A stretch of DNA of 64,000 nt from Poronia punctata (GCA_022579005.1 MU401467.1:1-64000); one strand, 5' to 3'. Shown: positions 10,766-20,911, counted from the stretch's first letter. The notes: generated from the letters alone by a model not told the origin. A program made the numbers and translations.

Positions 10766-12344
10766 CTACGCTGATCTGGTATTCCGTTGCCATTGGGTTC
10801 CAACAGGGGGTACACCAGCCTTTTCGAGAAGCATAGTCGCAGCCCTCATGAGCATGCGGGTTATCATGGCCTTCCGGTCCTCATTAGGACGTGTGGCAAA
10901 TGGTTTTCCCGCCTCGGCCCCAGTTGCGACTGGCCGTGCCATAGGTAAGAGGCTAAGGTACTGCCGTGCTGTATCGAAGACCTGTTCTGAAAAGGTTCTG
11001 AATGCGAAGTCAAGTGCCCTCTCGGCCTTTCCCGTGTCCAGGATGACGAAGACCAATTTTATATTAGGTGGCTTTTTGACAAAAACGGGGCCGACAAAAG
11101 TCGGAAAATATGTTTCGAGTACTGACGCCGCGATTCCCCATGGCGTCATTCCATGGTCACCCTGGAGTATGTACCGCCCCGGCGGCACAGATGTGTCGAG
11201 GGCTTTGACATGGGCGGCTACAACGTCGAAGATATGCACCGAAGCCGTGACGACTAGTTCTCCTGGCGTCAGCTGGCCGAGAATATAGTCGAGAAGCATG
11301 GCATTCGAACCCGTGCGCAGCTGAGCCGCGTTTTCGGCTAGCGGGTTGGGCCCGAAGACGGTGGTCGGCATCAGCTGCACTAAATCAAAGTGAGGTTTGT
11401 ATACCTCCATATGCGCCTGCGAATCCGTCAAAATCAGGGACGTGGTTGCTAAGTATAGAGTCCCCGGGTCAGGTAACGGATCGCTCGCCCAGTCGTACGC
11501 GAAGGGCTCATCATCGCTCGTTATCTCTGAGGGTGCCTTGGTTAGAAGCGAGCCTGTGTGGGGTGCATGCATGCGTTATGGACTCGACCCTCAAGACTCA
11601 CCTTGGAACCTCACACCCCTGTTCTACTGGGCATCGCCGTTCTCAGGCTTTCGTCGTCCATATGGGTCCATGTAGAGCGGCGCTGCGGAAGAGGTGACGA
11701 TGATGCGTTTGATCGACCTATGCTCCATGGCTGCGAACAATATGTTGACCATTACGGATAAGTTTTTGGCGAGACGTGTCTGATTGTCGTCCGAGGTTAG
11801 ATGCTCCTGTTCCCACATTAGCTCTATGTGTCCTGTTGCAAGTTAAGTAGGTCGCACGGATGATTTACGTATTCCTGGGCCATGGGCGACGCCATATGGA
11901 TGAAGTAGTCGACGCAGGAAGAATTCAACGCCTTTTTGACATCGCTTGGTGACAGCAAATTACATCTCCTCGGCGTCATATGAGCCCTGTATCTCATGGG
12001 TGTCACGGACATTATCTGGAGTAGCTCGCTGCTTCTTCCCCAGAGAGCCACGACATGGTAGCCTGCCTCGAGAACCCCGACCATGGTCTGGAAACCCACG
12101 AAGGTGGTTGGGCAAGATATCTGCCGGTACCGTCACCAAACGTGGTCTATGTCAGCAAGTATCACACCAATGTTTCCCAAGCTATCGTGACCAAAGGATA
12201 GGGCCAGCTTACCATGACGATCTCCTTCGACGGTTGTGATGGTGTCTCCGCTTCTTGCCCCTTACCTTCTGCCTTTTCCGGTCGCGGCCGAAGCTTTTTT
12301 CGAGGTGTCCGATGCATTCCCGTCGCTTGGTGAGCCGTCGACAT
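10766..12344 (-). pseudogene. Extended SDR / dihydroflavonol-4-reductase-like gene, probably decayed
   Basis: Four exons can be aligned to the NAD(P)-dependent epimerase/DFR-like reductase family: 12344-12213, 12120-11869, 11806-11602 and 11553-10766. The introns are 48-92 nt with GT-AG ends. Recognisable pieces are FVGFQTMVGVLEAGYHVVAL (beta1-alphaA-beta2), VDYFIHMASP, IKRIIVTSSAA, FDLVQLMPTTVFGPN and VHIFDVVAAHVKALD. Three defects suggest loss of function. The Rossmann glycine motif TGGTGFVGF is replaced by SCPTTFVGF. The catalytic YxxxK reads YLATT, with no Lys. An in-frame TAG interrupts exon 3 at 11624-11626, and no alternative splice around it was found. A highly diverged gene with an unseen small intron cannot be excluded. 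Confidence 0.65.
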
Positions 12345-13038
12345 GGTGATCAGGGGTTAATAGAATGAAGCGCCGAACAACGAAGCTAAAACGAGTTTGT
12401 GGATGGATGGGTTACGTTTACGCTCGAAGCAATGAACGATATCTTTGCTCTAGTCTAGCTATACAAGCAATATTGAAGGAATAGAAGATGAGCTGCCGTT
12501 GCTAGTGTGGATGTGCGGTGTAAATATCTGATTTGGTCCGTCTTTACCAAAAATGTGTCAACGTCCACACGCTTCCAAGTTATAGCTTCTACAAGTATGC
12601 CAACGGTAAACAGCTTCTCTTTCCATTTCCGCCAAACCTTATATTTGTAGGATTAATGTAGGTAGGCACATCGGTTGATACTTCCTCGTCTCGTTGGTTC
12701 GATATGTCCTTGTGTGCTTGTACATGGGAAAGAACAAGCACCACCGAATCGCGCAGAGGACCTCCCTACCCTTATGGTAAAGATAGGTCAGATATTCCGA
12801 TGATTTCTACTAATTCTCTTCTACAGGCTCTCCATTTGGGCGGCCGGAGCAAGAGTGTATTAAAAAAGGTACCTAGGAAGTATCTTGATATTCAAGTACA
12901 TGTACAGCTAAAAGAGAAGGAAAAGGGCAGCAGTTGATAAAAGACTTTGACATAAACCGGGTCAAGAAAAGAAAACGAAAAAAAAGAAAAAAAGAATGGG
13001 TTGCTATTCCCAGTATATCTAGGAAGCATCAGGAATTG
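12345..13038. other. Intergenic; T-run on minus strand after the tRNA gene
   Basis: No protein gene is seen. On the minus strand, T-rich runs (12978-12992 as A-runs on the plus strand) lie about 50-60 nt beyond the 3' end of tRNA-Lys and are candidate Pol III terminators. The 67-codon open frame covering 12934-13137 runs antisense through the tRNA and is not believed. Confidence 0.5.
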
Positions 13039-13177
13039 AGCCCAATGCGGGGGTCGAACCTAAAGCTTGAGAATCAGCATTTTTTGTTTTCAGATTTGCA
13101 ATGTGATATGAACATGTTGACTCACCCGCAACCTTGAGATTAAGAGTCTCACGCTCTACCGATTGAGCTAACCGGGC
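13039..13177 (-). tRNA. tRNA-Lys(CUU) interrupted in the T arm
   Basis: Read on the minus strand, the gene has acceptor GCCCGGT/ATTGGGC, D arm GCTC-AATCGGTA-GAGC, anticodon stem TGAGA/TCTCA with loop CTCTTAA (anticodon CTT, Lys), and variable loop AGGTT. The T stem begins GCGG, and 66 nt then intervene before GTTCGACCCCCGC. Removing plus-strand positions 13060-13125 gives a perfect T arm (GCGGG-TTCGACC-CCCGC) and a 73-nt tRNA with every stem paired, counting G-U pairs. There is no intron at the usual 37/38 position. Whether the transcript is matured is unknown; without removal of the insert the T arm cannot form normally. Confidence 0.9.
13060..13125 (-). other. Spliceosomal-type intron-like insert inside tRNA-Lys
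   Basis: The 66-nt segment begins GTGAGT, ends GCTTTAG, and has GCTGAT (CTRAY consensus) with its A 14 nt before the 3' end. These are the same signals and length as the protein-gene introns in this window. It lies between tRNA positions 52/53, or equivalently 53/54, because both flanks carry G. The removed segment is inferred from restored tRNA structure, not from RNA data. Confidence 0.8.
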
Positions 13178-14527
13178 AGAATTTGTTAGTTTTCTTCATC
13201 TGCAACATCCACTCTTGTATGAGGCACTTGGCAGACCTTTTTTTCGTCTGTTTATCGTCAATACCTACCTACTGTCTGTCACTGTACTGTGCCTGTAACA
13301 GTGGCCGTTACTTGTATTTTCACGATTAAGCTTATCGGACTTTAGTTTAGTGGGTAAGGGTTGTTGTTTCTGTACAGTGCGTACAGACCATCACACGGTC
13401 GAAGACGTTCTACGAGCACAAGTAGAGGTACCTACCCTCGTAGACCCCATGGCAATGTCTTCCTTTCTTCTCTCGTAGTATAGGCCAGCATTTGCTTACA
13501 ACAAGTAATAAAGGTTACCCATCTTACGCATAACAATGTTATTGATATCATGTGTGCCTACTGTGCTTAACCTTATTATGTTAAGAAATGATGTTAGAGC
13601 AGACTGGGATTATTTAAAATAGTAAAAGCATATGATCTAGCTGCTGCAAACAGAGGAAAATCCATTACTCGTACAGCCCTACTTTTACTTGAACTTTTCT
13701 AGACCTTCGGTAGAGGCTGCACTTTGGAAGTTTGGCTACATGAACCCTGTCTACGAGTATACAATAACACATGGAAGCGGCCGCAATTAGGTTCTTCTCA
13801 TTGTACACGTAAATACCACCCTATGTAGGTTACGTAGGCAAAGCTCGTTCGTTCGCCTTGTCAGCTGAGTGTCATCCCGTTTCTCATGTCAGCTACGACC
13901 TCTGGAGGAGTATCGATAGTCGAGCTGGGCGAGTACGCCCGAGTAAGCATGTAGGTAACATCAAATATGGCAATTAACCTACAGTGGCACCACTGTAAAC
14001 ACAGCATCATTATCGAGGAAACATTTAACCCAGTCAAACGTCAATAGTCTCGTATATGTTGAGACATAGCCCTAGGTTATTACTTCATGATGCGTGGACG
14101 ATTCGACAGACTAAATGCTACACTTTGGCCTAACTTCTGACGGCCACATGCGCAATGCCAATTAGGTATACTGGCCCTGTCTTCTAGGTGTTGCGTAGCA
14201 TCAGCTTTGCTGACTGTTCTGGAAGCCTACTTTTGGCGAAGGATCGGCCCAGGAGGGATTCAGTACTAATCAAAGAAACAACATTGACAAATCATGGTTT
14301 CATATGTACGATAGGCGAAAGCTGCTGAAATGAAAACTACGATCGATGGGTCCGGAATATACTAAATGTGAAGGTCTGGAAGGAGTTTGGCAAACTGATT
14401 CAATGTTCTAGATATCCTGTACTATAGTTGTTGAACCAACATCTGTACTTTTTGCAATCGCATAGTTTTAATCGTATAAACCGGTGCATAGTCGTTCGCG
14501 CCTCACCCACGACTGACCAAGAAAAGC
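13178..14527. other. Intergenic, no gene seen
   Basis: 1.35 kb of mixed-composition DNA between the tRNA and the Cys-rich gene. There are no long open frames and no recognised RNA. TACGAGTA occurs at 13752. It presumably contains the promoter of the downstream gene. Confidence 0.5.
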
Positions 14528-15905
14528 ATGGCAAGTCCAGAAGTCAACACAATGAGACGGCTACACCCAGATGGCGGTCCCGCGCCCCGCCCCGTTAGCT
14601 GGAGCGCGATTCCGGCCGACGATCCAGCGGCCCACGAGCAGATGATCAAGTTCATATCCGAATCGCTAGTGTGCGATATCCAGGGCAACATGTCAAGCGG
14701 GTTCATGAAGCAAGTGCACGCTTGCAAAAAGAGTCCCATGTCACCTCACGACAAGGCCGAACGGATGCGTCTGGTCCGCGATATGCGGACAACGCTGGAA
14801 CGCCTTACAGAAGAGTTGGGCCAGAAGTTCTTCCAGGAATTCCGTCACAGACCGGCTGTTGGCAGGTGGTATGACTCCTGGTTGTTCAACGAGACGCCCC
14901 AATTCCTACGTTGGGAACCGGAATGGGCCTTGACGCCGGACGAGAGTCTTGCGACACCCCAGAGTCGCAGCGAGAGCGATAGTATGGATGAGCGTGTTTT
15001 CGGCTCCGAGACCACACCCGAAGTTAGGGTGGACCACGAAGACGAAGGCGAGATTGAGGATGACCTGGACGAATTCGAAGACAGCCAGGAGTTCCCCCAG
15101 GTTTCCGAGTATAGACCTGAGGCGCCGGTAACCGAGGTAAGCTGAGCTCAAAGGGGTTATTTTTCTTTTTGTGCCAACCATGTTCCGCCTAGGTAGGCCG
15201 CAAGTAGGCTAACAAACGCAACTGTAGAAGAAAACCGAGCAGCCTGTCGTCTCCCTGAAGGGCTGTCAGTGTGAGCATGATGAACAGGGATCCGGCCTCC
15301 GTCTGTGCCAAAGCTGTGCTTGTAGTGATCAAGGCCACGGCTGCATTGCGTCATGTGGCTGCGATGAAACATGCAAGAACAACTTCAATAGCATTGCAAT
15401 CGACAAGATTCTCGGTCCCCAAGTCTCTGGATCCCCGGCTAGGCTCCATCCTTGTTTTATCTCCTACTTGCAGCAACATGAACTGGATGAAGAGATCACG
15501 CTTGATGCTCTGTTCGAACATTTGCTGTCAGGCCTCGACTATGTACCCGACGGTAACGATGAAGCAATCGACGCGTGGCGGGAGAAATGGGAAACGGTCT
15601 GCAGTGGGCCGGATCCGTTGGCATTTACGGAAGAGCTTGAGCGGGAGCTCCTCCGCATAGGATTCGGCCTTGGTGATAAAGGCGGAGAATGGTTCTTCTC
15701 ATTCTGTTATCCCAATGGCGGCCGGATTGGGAGCTGGCAGCAGGGCCACCAAGTCTGGCACTGCAGGGACTGCGGCAACTGTCGCGAAGGGCAAGAATGG
15801 CACTGCGGGGACTGCAACAAGTGCAATTACGGGAAGGATGTTCCTTGTGGTAGATGTGGAGGGGTCTCGGTTTCATATCACCATGGCCATGACCATGAGG
15901 TATGA
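14528..15905 (+). CDS. Cys-rich protein of unknown function, 428 aa
   Basis: Two exons, 14528-15136 and 15228-15905, are joined in phase 0 across a 91-nt intron (GTAAGC donor, GGCTAAC branch, TGTAG acceptor). The N-terminal 200 residues are hydrophilic and end in an Asp/Glu-rich stretch. Exon 2 starts with a dense Cys cluster (GCQCEHDEQGSGLRLCQSC, then CIASCGCDETCKNNF). The C terminus has paired CxxC ribbons (WHCRDCGNC, WHCGDCNKC, CGRCGG) that look zinc-binding, then a His-rich end. The first cluster superficially recalls the Cys-rich segments that precede some SET domains, but no SET domain follows. I do not recognise the family. Confidence 0.75.
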
Positions 15906-16593
15906 CTTGAGCCAAGGTCCATAACTGAGGCCGGCTCCTCTCACACTCAGAGGAGCACGTACACGCCAACTCGATTCGGAGCCGAGAAAGTGGTGGTTAC
16001 AACACGGTCGAACCTGACATGGTGCCTTCGCGTTGCGGACATTACGGTAGGTATTGGGAACGAGAAGTCGCACGACAGGAAGTCACACAGAGAAAGCAAT
16101 GCGCCTGCCAAGCTCACATGTACTTTAAATCACGCTCTTTTGGTTTTCCCCTTTTCTCTGTCTTTTTTTGGCTCCTTGGTTTCTGGTCTGGTTTGGATAA
16201 TTGAGCAGTCGACGGCATGGATATTGGACACACACGATAGAATTAATTAATAAGCTGTAGAATGTAGGTAGTTTCTACCGATACTTTGAAAATCGAGCTG
16301 ACGGTTTGCTTTACACGTACAACCTCCATACACCTACAGTTGTGTACAGATAAAATGTTGATGTATAATATGGCTGCAGCCAGTTTGTCCTTTCTTGCCG
16401 TCTGTACTCGTAGTAATTTTGAGGGCGCGTTTGACTGACAATATTAGGTAATATACCTACTCGAAGATCACCTTACTAACCACATGCAGTACTTTCCTGC
16501 GGCTGTACATATAGAGGTACTTAATGTCCCCTATTAATACACAGCAACATGCCTGTAATGTACTTACTTAACTGTAGGGGTAGTCTTCCAGTA
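15906..16593. other. Intergenic, no gene seen
   Basis: 3' flank of the Cys-rich gene up to the TIR element. Only short open frames occur. TACTCGTA lies at 16405. Confidence 0.5.
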
Positions 16594-16645
16594 CATTACC
16601 GTGTGGCACCCTCTGTATAAGACGATCACGGTGATGATCTCCAAA
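16594..16645 (+). repeat. Left terminal inverted repeat
   Basis: CATTACCGTGTGG followed by the GACGATCACGGTGATGATC block. It pairs with the right end in inverse orientation. Confidence 0.8.
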
Positions 16646-17049
16646 TCGTGAGACGATCTCCAGGCGGACATGATCAGCTGCGCGTCCTATAGCAAAGACA
16701 GTACTAATTCTGAGACGGTCTGTCACTTTGGAGATCGTCTCCAGATAGAGACCGTCTCAGAAAAAATTATGAATTAAAAAAGAAATATTCTTATAGCCAT
16801 ATCTTATACTGTATATATACAGTATATATGACTTATTGCTACTATTTATACTATGTTCCATTTTTAATAGGGTATTTTTTTTTTTTTTTTTTTTTTGCAA
16901 GGGTCAAGGTTCGAACTGCAGGTCTACGGTCTACGCATATTACACTGTATTACATACTAGGTACTTAACTACTATACTACGTAAGTTAATTTAATTACAC
17001 ATACGCGCGAAGGGTTAAGTGACATTATAGGTACTTTATGTGTTTTGAA

Positions 17050-17500
17050 GAGTAAATGCAATTGTAATTGCAATTGTAATTGCAATTGTAGGTGTAGGTG
17101 TAGGTGTAGGTATGGCTTGATTCGGCTGCGCGGGCTGGCCCTTAGTATGGCTAGATCCGGCCGCGCAGGCAGGGATTCTCCTTGGCTAGGTCGGCTGCAA
17201 AGGTGTAGGTGTAGGTCTGGCTGCGTAGGTATAGGTCTGATTGAATCGGCTGCAAAGGTCGGCTGCAAAGGTCGGCTGCAAAGGTCGGCTGCAAAGGTGT
17301 AGGTCTGGCTGCGTAGGTGTAGGTCTGGCTGGATCGGCTGCAAAGGTGTAGGTCTGGCTGCGTAGGTGTAGGTCTGGCTGGATCGGCTGCAAAGGTGTTA
17401 GAATGGCTGCAAAGGTGTAGGTATGGCTGCAAAGGTGTTGGAATGGCTGCAAAGGTGTTGGAATGGCTGCAAAGGTGTTGCAATGGCTGCGCCGACTAGG
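17050..17500. repeat. GGCTGCAAAGGTGTAGGTCT minisatellite inside the TIR element
   Basis: It starts with (ATTGCAATTGTA)n and GGTGTA repeats, then units of GGCTGCAAAGGTGTAGGTCT alternating with GGCTGCGTAGGTGTAGGTCT. It ends with about four 20-bp units GGCTGCAAAGGTGTTGGAAT. The repeats keep several overlapping frames open on both strands; these are not believed to be genes. Confidence 0.9.
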
Positions 17501-17807
17501 TATGGGATGTAGGTATGGGCTATGTTATGTAGGTATGGGCTATGTTATGTAGTTATGTAGGTAGGTAGGTAAATAGGTCTGGGATAGGTTGGTAATGACT
17601 TTAGCTAGCGGAGACCACTTTGGCTGCAGAGACCATTTCTGGCCGGCTGAGACCGTTTTATCTAGCCTGAGATCGTTTTCATTTTTGGAAATTATACCTA
17701 TTAAGAGACTATCTAATCAGAAAAGACAGTATACTATAGAAAAACATCACTGTAATTGTCTTAAATTATAGAGACGGTCACAAAAATTTCAAGACGGTGC
17801 CAAAAGC

Positions 17808-17856
17808 TTGGATCATCACGGTGATCGTCTCCAATTAGGGGCACCACACGGTAATG
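17808..17856 (-). repeat. Right terminal inverted repeat
   Basis: The reverse complement begins CATTACCGTGTGGTGCCCC and contains GACGATCACCGTGATGATC, matching the left end with a few substitutions. Confidence 0.8.
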
Positions 17857-17858
17857 TA

Positions 17859-18367
17859 GGTTAGGACTGCTAGGTTACCTAGGTTCGTCTCATAAGCTTC
17901 GTACCTACTCCATGACATTCAGTATGAATACTTGGTAGATGTACTGTGGTCATAAGGTAATACCTCTTCCACAATCCCTACTGCTGTGTAAAGGCAACAC
18001 ACGTTATAATCCGAGTTCCATCCTCATCAAATTCATCTAATTCGACCTCTCTTTCGCATTGGAAAGTCTCATTACGCCCTGTTCAGTATTTACACCTCGC
18101 GACGAATACCAGAGCAGTCGGTGACAGTGTTCGCGGTTAACGGCACCAGTCTCGAACCCCCTCCGAGGCTCCGACCAATATCTCAGCTTTATTTACCACG
18201 AACTCGTTTCACTCCCGACCCCTTTTCCTCTCAAGCATCCAGTCTTTGAATCGCGTCTACCCGAGCGTGGTCTTGCCGTGGGCGCGCTACGTTCCTCCCC
18301 GATTCGAGCATTGACGACAATGAGGGCGCACTCATGATTTCTCTCCTTTCCCTGAAGGAGTGCCACC
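17859..18367. other. 5' flank of the Rgp1 gene
   Basis: No gene is seen. It lies between the TIR element and the Rgp1 start codon, so the element sits about 510 bp upstream of that gene. Confidence 0.5.
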
Positions 18368-20911
18368 ATGCCGCCCGAGGGACGCTCGAGCAATATCCGC
18401 GTTTTTATAAAATGGGATGATCAGACTGTATTCGCCGGGGAAGAAATAAGATGCCAGATCACTTTCAGGAATGTCGCGCCAGGGCCTTCCCAGGTGGCCT
18501 CAACCTCGGCCTCGCCGGCGAGCCAACGTCAACCTTCGCAACCCTCCCCGCGTGCCGATCGAACGAGGCAGCCGTCGCCATTACTTGGTGCTAGAGGGAA
18601 ACCTACCAATGGCTTGACGCCCCCTTCCGCAGCACGTGGTCACCGATCGACCTTGTCACTCAATGTTCCCTCAACAAGTTCGCGCCTGATGGCCAACAGT
18701 CAACAATGGCCTCCCCCTCAGCTGCCCGTGATGCCGCAAAAGCCGGGCCATGCCCACAAGAGATCTCTCTCCATCGTGTCTATAGGGTCCAACGCAACCG
18801 TGGACGATCAGATCTATGGCCACAGTGGAAGTAGCCAGCTAAAGAATCAGCGTCCTGGTCGTGGCCACGGCCGGTCGGCTAGTCTCCAAATAGTGCCTCG
18901 CAACGGAACCATCAATGGTCCTCAGTCAGCAGCTCTACCGCGCCGATCGCCGCTGGGGCCGGACGCTTCGCCGGTATTCCACAACCATTCGTTTCCCCCG
19001 TCGCAGCATGGTTTCGCCCGAGCCCCCGGGGTCTCAACCGCTCCCAATACCCCGGGCTTTAGTAGTGTATCACCTATAAGAAGGAAAGCTTCTGGCCATA
19101 TGCCAGACTTCAAGTTTCCCATGGCTCCCGCCGCTCCCGCTAGCAATTCAGGTAGTGTAGCTGGTCAACATACGGACGAATTTTCTACAACACCTACGGC
19201 AGAGACAATGCCCAATGTTGCTCTACCTGTCCGTCCTAAAGACTCGATACCCACCATCTCCGAACATGCTGCGCCCGTTGCACGGATTCTTTCCACCACA
19301 AGCATAGCAGGAGGCACCCCCAGAAGCAGTGGCGAGTTTTACTCACTGAGCAATAACTCGTCAGAAACATTAGCATCCGAATACGTGACCCATCCGTTTC
19401 TGAGTGCACGCCGGCCGGCACACCTGCGCCGCAGCTCGGCCATGTCAGGCATCAGCACGGTGAAGATGCCAGAAGCTCTAATGATGGGCTACGCTCAAGT
19501 CCAAGGCTCCTTTACGCTTGATGGGTCACTCATCAACCTTGCGCCCTTCGAAGCGGTCAAGCGAAAGGCAGTGGTAGGCGGGCAAGGCGGTGGTGTGATT
19601 GGTGTCGAGTCGTCCAGAAGATCTAGCGGCTTCTTAACTGGCTTTGGATGGGGTGGCATTGGCAACTCAATCGGCGAGCTTTTGGGCGGGGGTGAATACA
19701 GCAGTATCAAAAACATGCGCGGTGCGGCGAGCTCCAAGTCGATACCCCTATTGTCTACTCCGCAGTCGATCCTCTTTGTAGACCTCCAACTAGGTCCGGG
19801 CGAGAGTAGATCGTACGAGTACTCGTTCAAACTGCCCAAAGGGTTGCCCCCGACGCACCGGGGCAGAGCTATAAAGATAGCTTATAGCCTAGTCGTCGGG
19901 ACACAAAGAGCCGGCGGCGGCAAGGAGCAGCTAATGCGATCTGTCGAGATCCCCTTCCGCGTCCTTGGAAGCGTCAATAGTTACGGAGAGATCCTTGGCC
20001 ATGATCTGCTTTCTCCCTACATCATCCTCCGCGATCTGGCCAAGGTTCAGGCGCGCGAGAAAGGCCCTAACTCTTCGATAGTGAAGAAGCGGAGCAAAGT
20101 TGACCAGCCAGACGCAACCCTAGACGGATTCCTGACTTACGTCGATGAGCTTCTTAACCGGCCCCGAGATAGTTTCGGCCTTCTTTCACCCACAGCGACC
20201 GCGACGCCTTCTCGTCGCTCGTCGTATGTTGGCGGGGAAGCAGCAACCGCCAAAGAAGCGATTGACTTGGCCATCATCCGCTCTAACATGTCGTCCGAAT
20301 CCGGTCAGAGCAGTAACCGGTTCGAGATTGCCCGTAACGGTCAGCGTGTGGGCGTAGTCATGCTGGCTCGTCCCTCGTATCGTCTTGGCGAAACCGTGAG
20401 CATGGCCATCGATTTCAGCAGCGCCCAAATACCTTGCTATGCCGTTCACGCTGCGCTCGAGACGAGCGAGCGGGTTGATTCTTCTCTGGCTTTGCGCAGT
20501 GAGGCTAGTATACACCGCGTCACGCGCAAAATATACGGCAGCTCATCAGAAGCCACTATGTTTGCGCGTCGGGTAGTCTTCAACCCCACCATCCCCATCA
20601 CTGCAACTCCAGAGTTCGTCACCAGCAGCCTGAGCCTCGAATGGAAGATTCGCATCGAGTTTGTAGTCCCATCCTCGGCCCCTCAGTCCACGATTGATAG
20701 CCCAGACGATCAATCATCTCTCAACGGACCTCAGGCTCTTCTCGAGGAAGTATCTCGCGATGACCGGAGTGGCCTTGTCCTCGTGGCCGCTGAGACGCTC
20801 GAATGCGAAAGCTTCGAAGTCGCTGTTCCTCTACGAATCTACGGCGCAGTATGCAACGGTTTAGAGCGTCTAGAACGAGATGAAGCACTTGAGGAAGGCC
20901 TTGTAGTCTAA
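18368..20911 (+). CDS. rgp1: Rgp1-family protein (Ric1-Rgp1 GEF subunit), 847 aa
   Basis: A single exon; the ATG sits in the good context GCCACCATG. The N terminus, IRVFIKWDDQTVFAGEEI followed by CQITFRN, is the arrestin-like start typical of Rgp1. The middle has GESRSYEYSFKLPKGLPP, then HRGRAIKIAYSLVVGTQR and VEIPFRVLG, and the C-terminal half has FEIARNGQRVGVVMLARPSY and LEWKIRIEFVV. In yeast Rgp1 and Ric1 form the exchange factor for the Golgi GTPase Ypt6, in retrograde endosome-to-Golgi transport. A Ser/Pro-rich low-complexity insert (about residues 40-330) makes it longer than the yeast protein, as usual in filamentous fungi. Confidence 0.9.
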   Translation: MPPEGRSSNIRVFIKWDDQTVFAGEEIRCQITFRNVAPGPSQVASTSASPASQRQPSQPSPRADRTRQPSPLLGARGKPTNGLTPPSAARGHRSTLSLNVPSTSSRLMANSQQWPPPQLPVMPQKPGHAHKRSLSIVSIGSNATVDDQIYGHSGSSQLKNQRPGRGHGRSASLQIVPRNGTINGPQSAALPRRSPLGPDASPVFHNHSFPPSQHGFARAPGVSTAPNTPGFSSVSPIRRKASGHMPDFKFPMAPAAPASNSGSVAGQHTDEFSTTPTAETMPNVALPVRPKDSIPTISEHAAPVARILSTTSIAGGTPRSSGEFYSLSNNSSETLASEYVTHPFLSARRPAHLRRSSAMSGISTVKMPEALMMGYAQVQGSFTLDGSLINLAPFEAVKRKAVVGGQGGGVIGVESSRRSSGFLTGFGWGGIGNSIGELLGGGEYSSIKNMRGAASSKSIPLLSTPQSILFVDLQLGPGESRSYEYSFKLPKGLPPTHRGRAIKIAYSLVVGTQRAGGGKEQLMRSVEIPFRVLGSVNSYGEILGHDLLSPYIILRDLAKVQAREKGPNSSIVKKRSKVDQPDATLDGFLTYVDELLNRPRDSFGLLSPTATATPSRRSSYVGGEAATAKEAIDLAIIRSNMSSESGQSSNRFEIARNGQRVGVVMLARPSYRLGETVSMAIDFSSAQIPCYAVHAALETSERVDSSLALRSEASIHRVTRKIYGSSSEATMFARRVVFNPTIPITATPEFVTSSLSLEWKIRIEFVVPSSAPQSTIDSPDDQSSLNGPQALLEEVSRDDRSGLVLVAAETLECESFEVAVPLRIYGAVCNGLERLERDEALEEGLVV

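Larger units (their letters stand above)
16594..17856. mobile_element. Non-autonomous TIR DNA element, TA target duplication
   Basis: The ends are inverted copies starting CATTACCGTGTGG (13 bp identical at both ends), followed after a short diverged stretch by GACGATCAC(G/C)GTGATGATC. TA flanks both ends (16592-16593 and 17857-17858), consistent with a Tc1/mariner/pogo-type TA duplication. The 1263-bp body contains no transposase frame. Near both ends it has repeated words of the form GAGACGGTCT and GAGACGATCTCC in both orientations. The middle carries a T-tract (about 16869-16896), an AT palindrome near 16806 and a minisatellite. It is a large MITE-like element; its autonomous partner is not in the window. 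Confidence 0.8.

Noticed and set aside
12934..13137. 67-codon Lys-rich plus-strand frame
   Set aside because: It runs antisense through the tRNA-Lys and an A-rich tract; its Lys content comes from the A-runs.
16900..16925. GGTTCGAA word resembling a tRNA box B
   Set aside because: No matching A box, acceptor stem or anticodon arm around it; it lies inside the TIR element.
16972..17483. Several overlapping open frames with LQP/TYT-type repeats on both strands
   Set aside because: They follow the minisatellite inside the TIR element; the repeat period keeps frames open. There is no start context, no domain and no intron signals.
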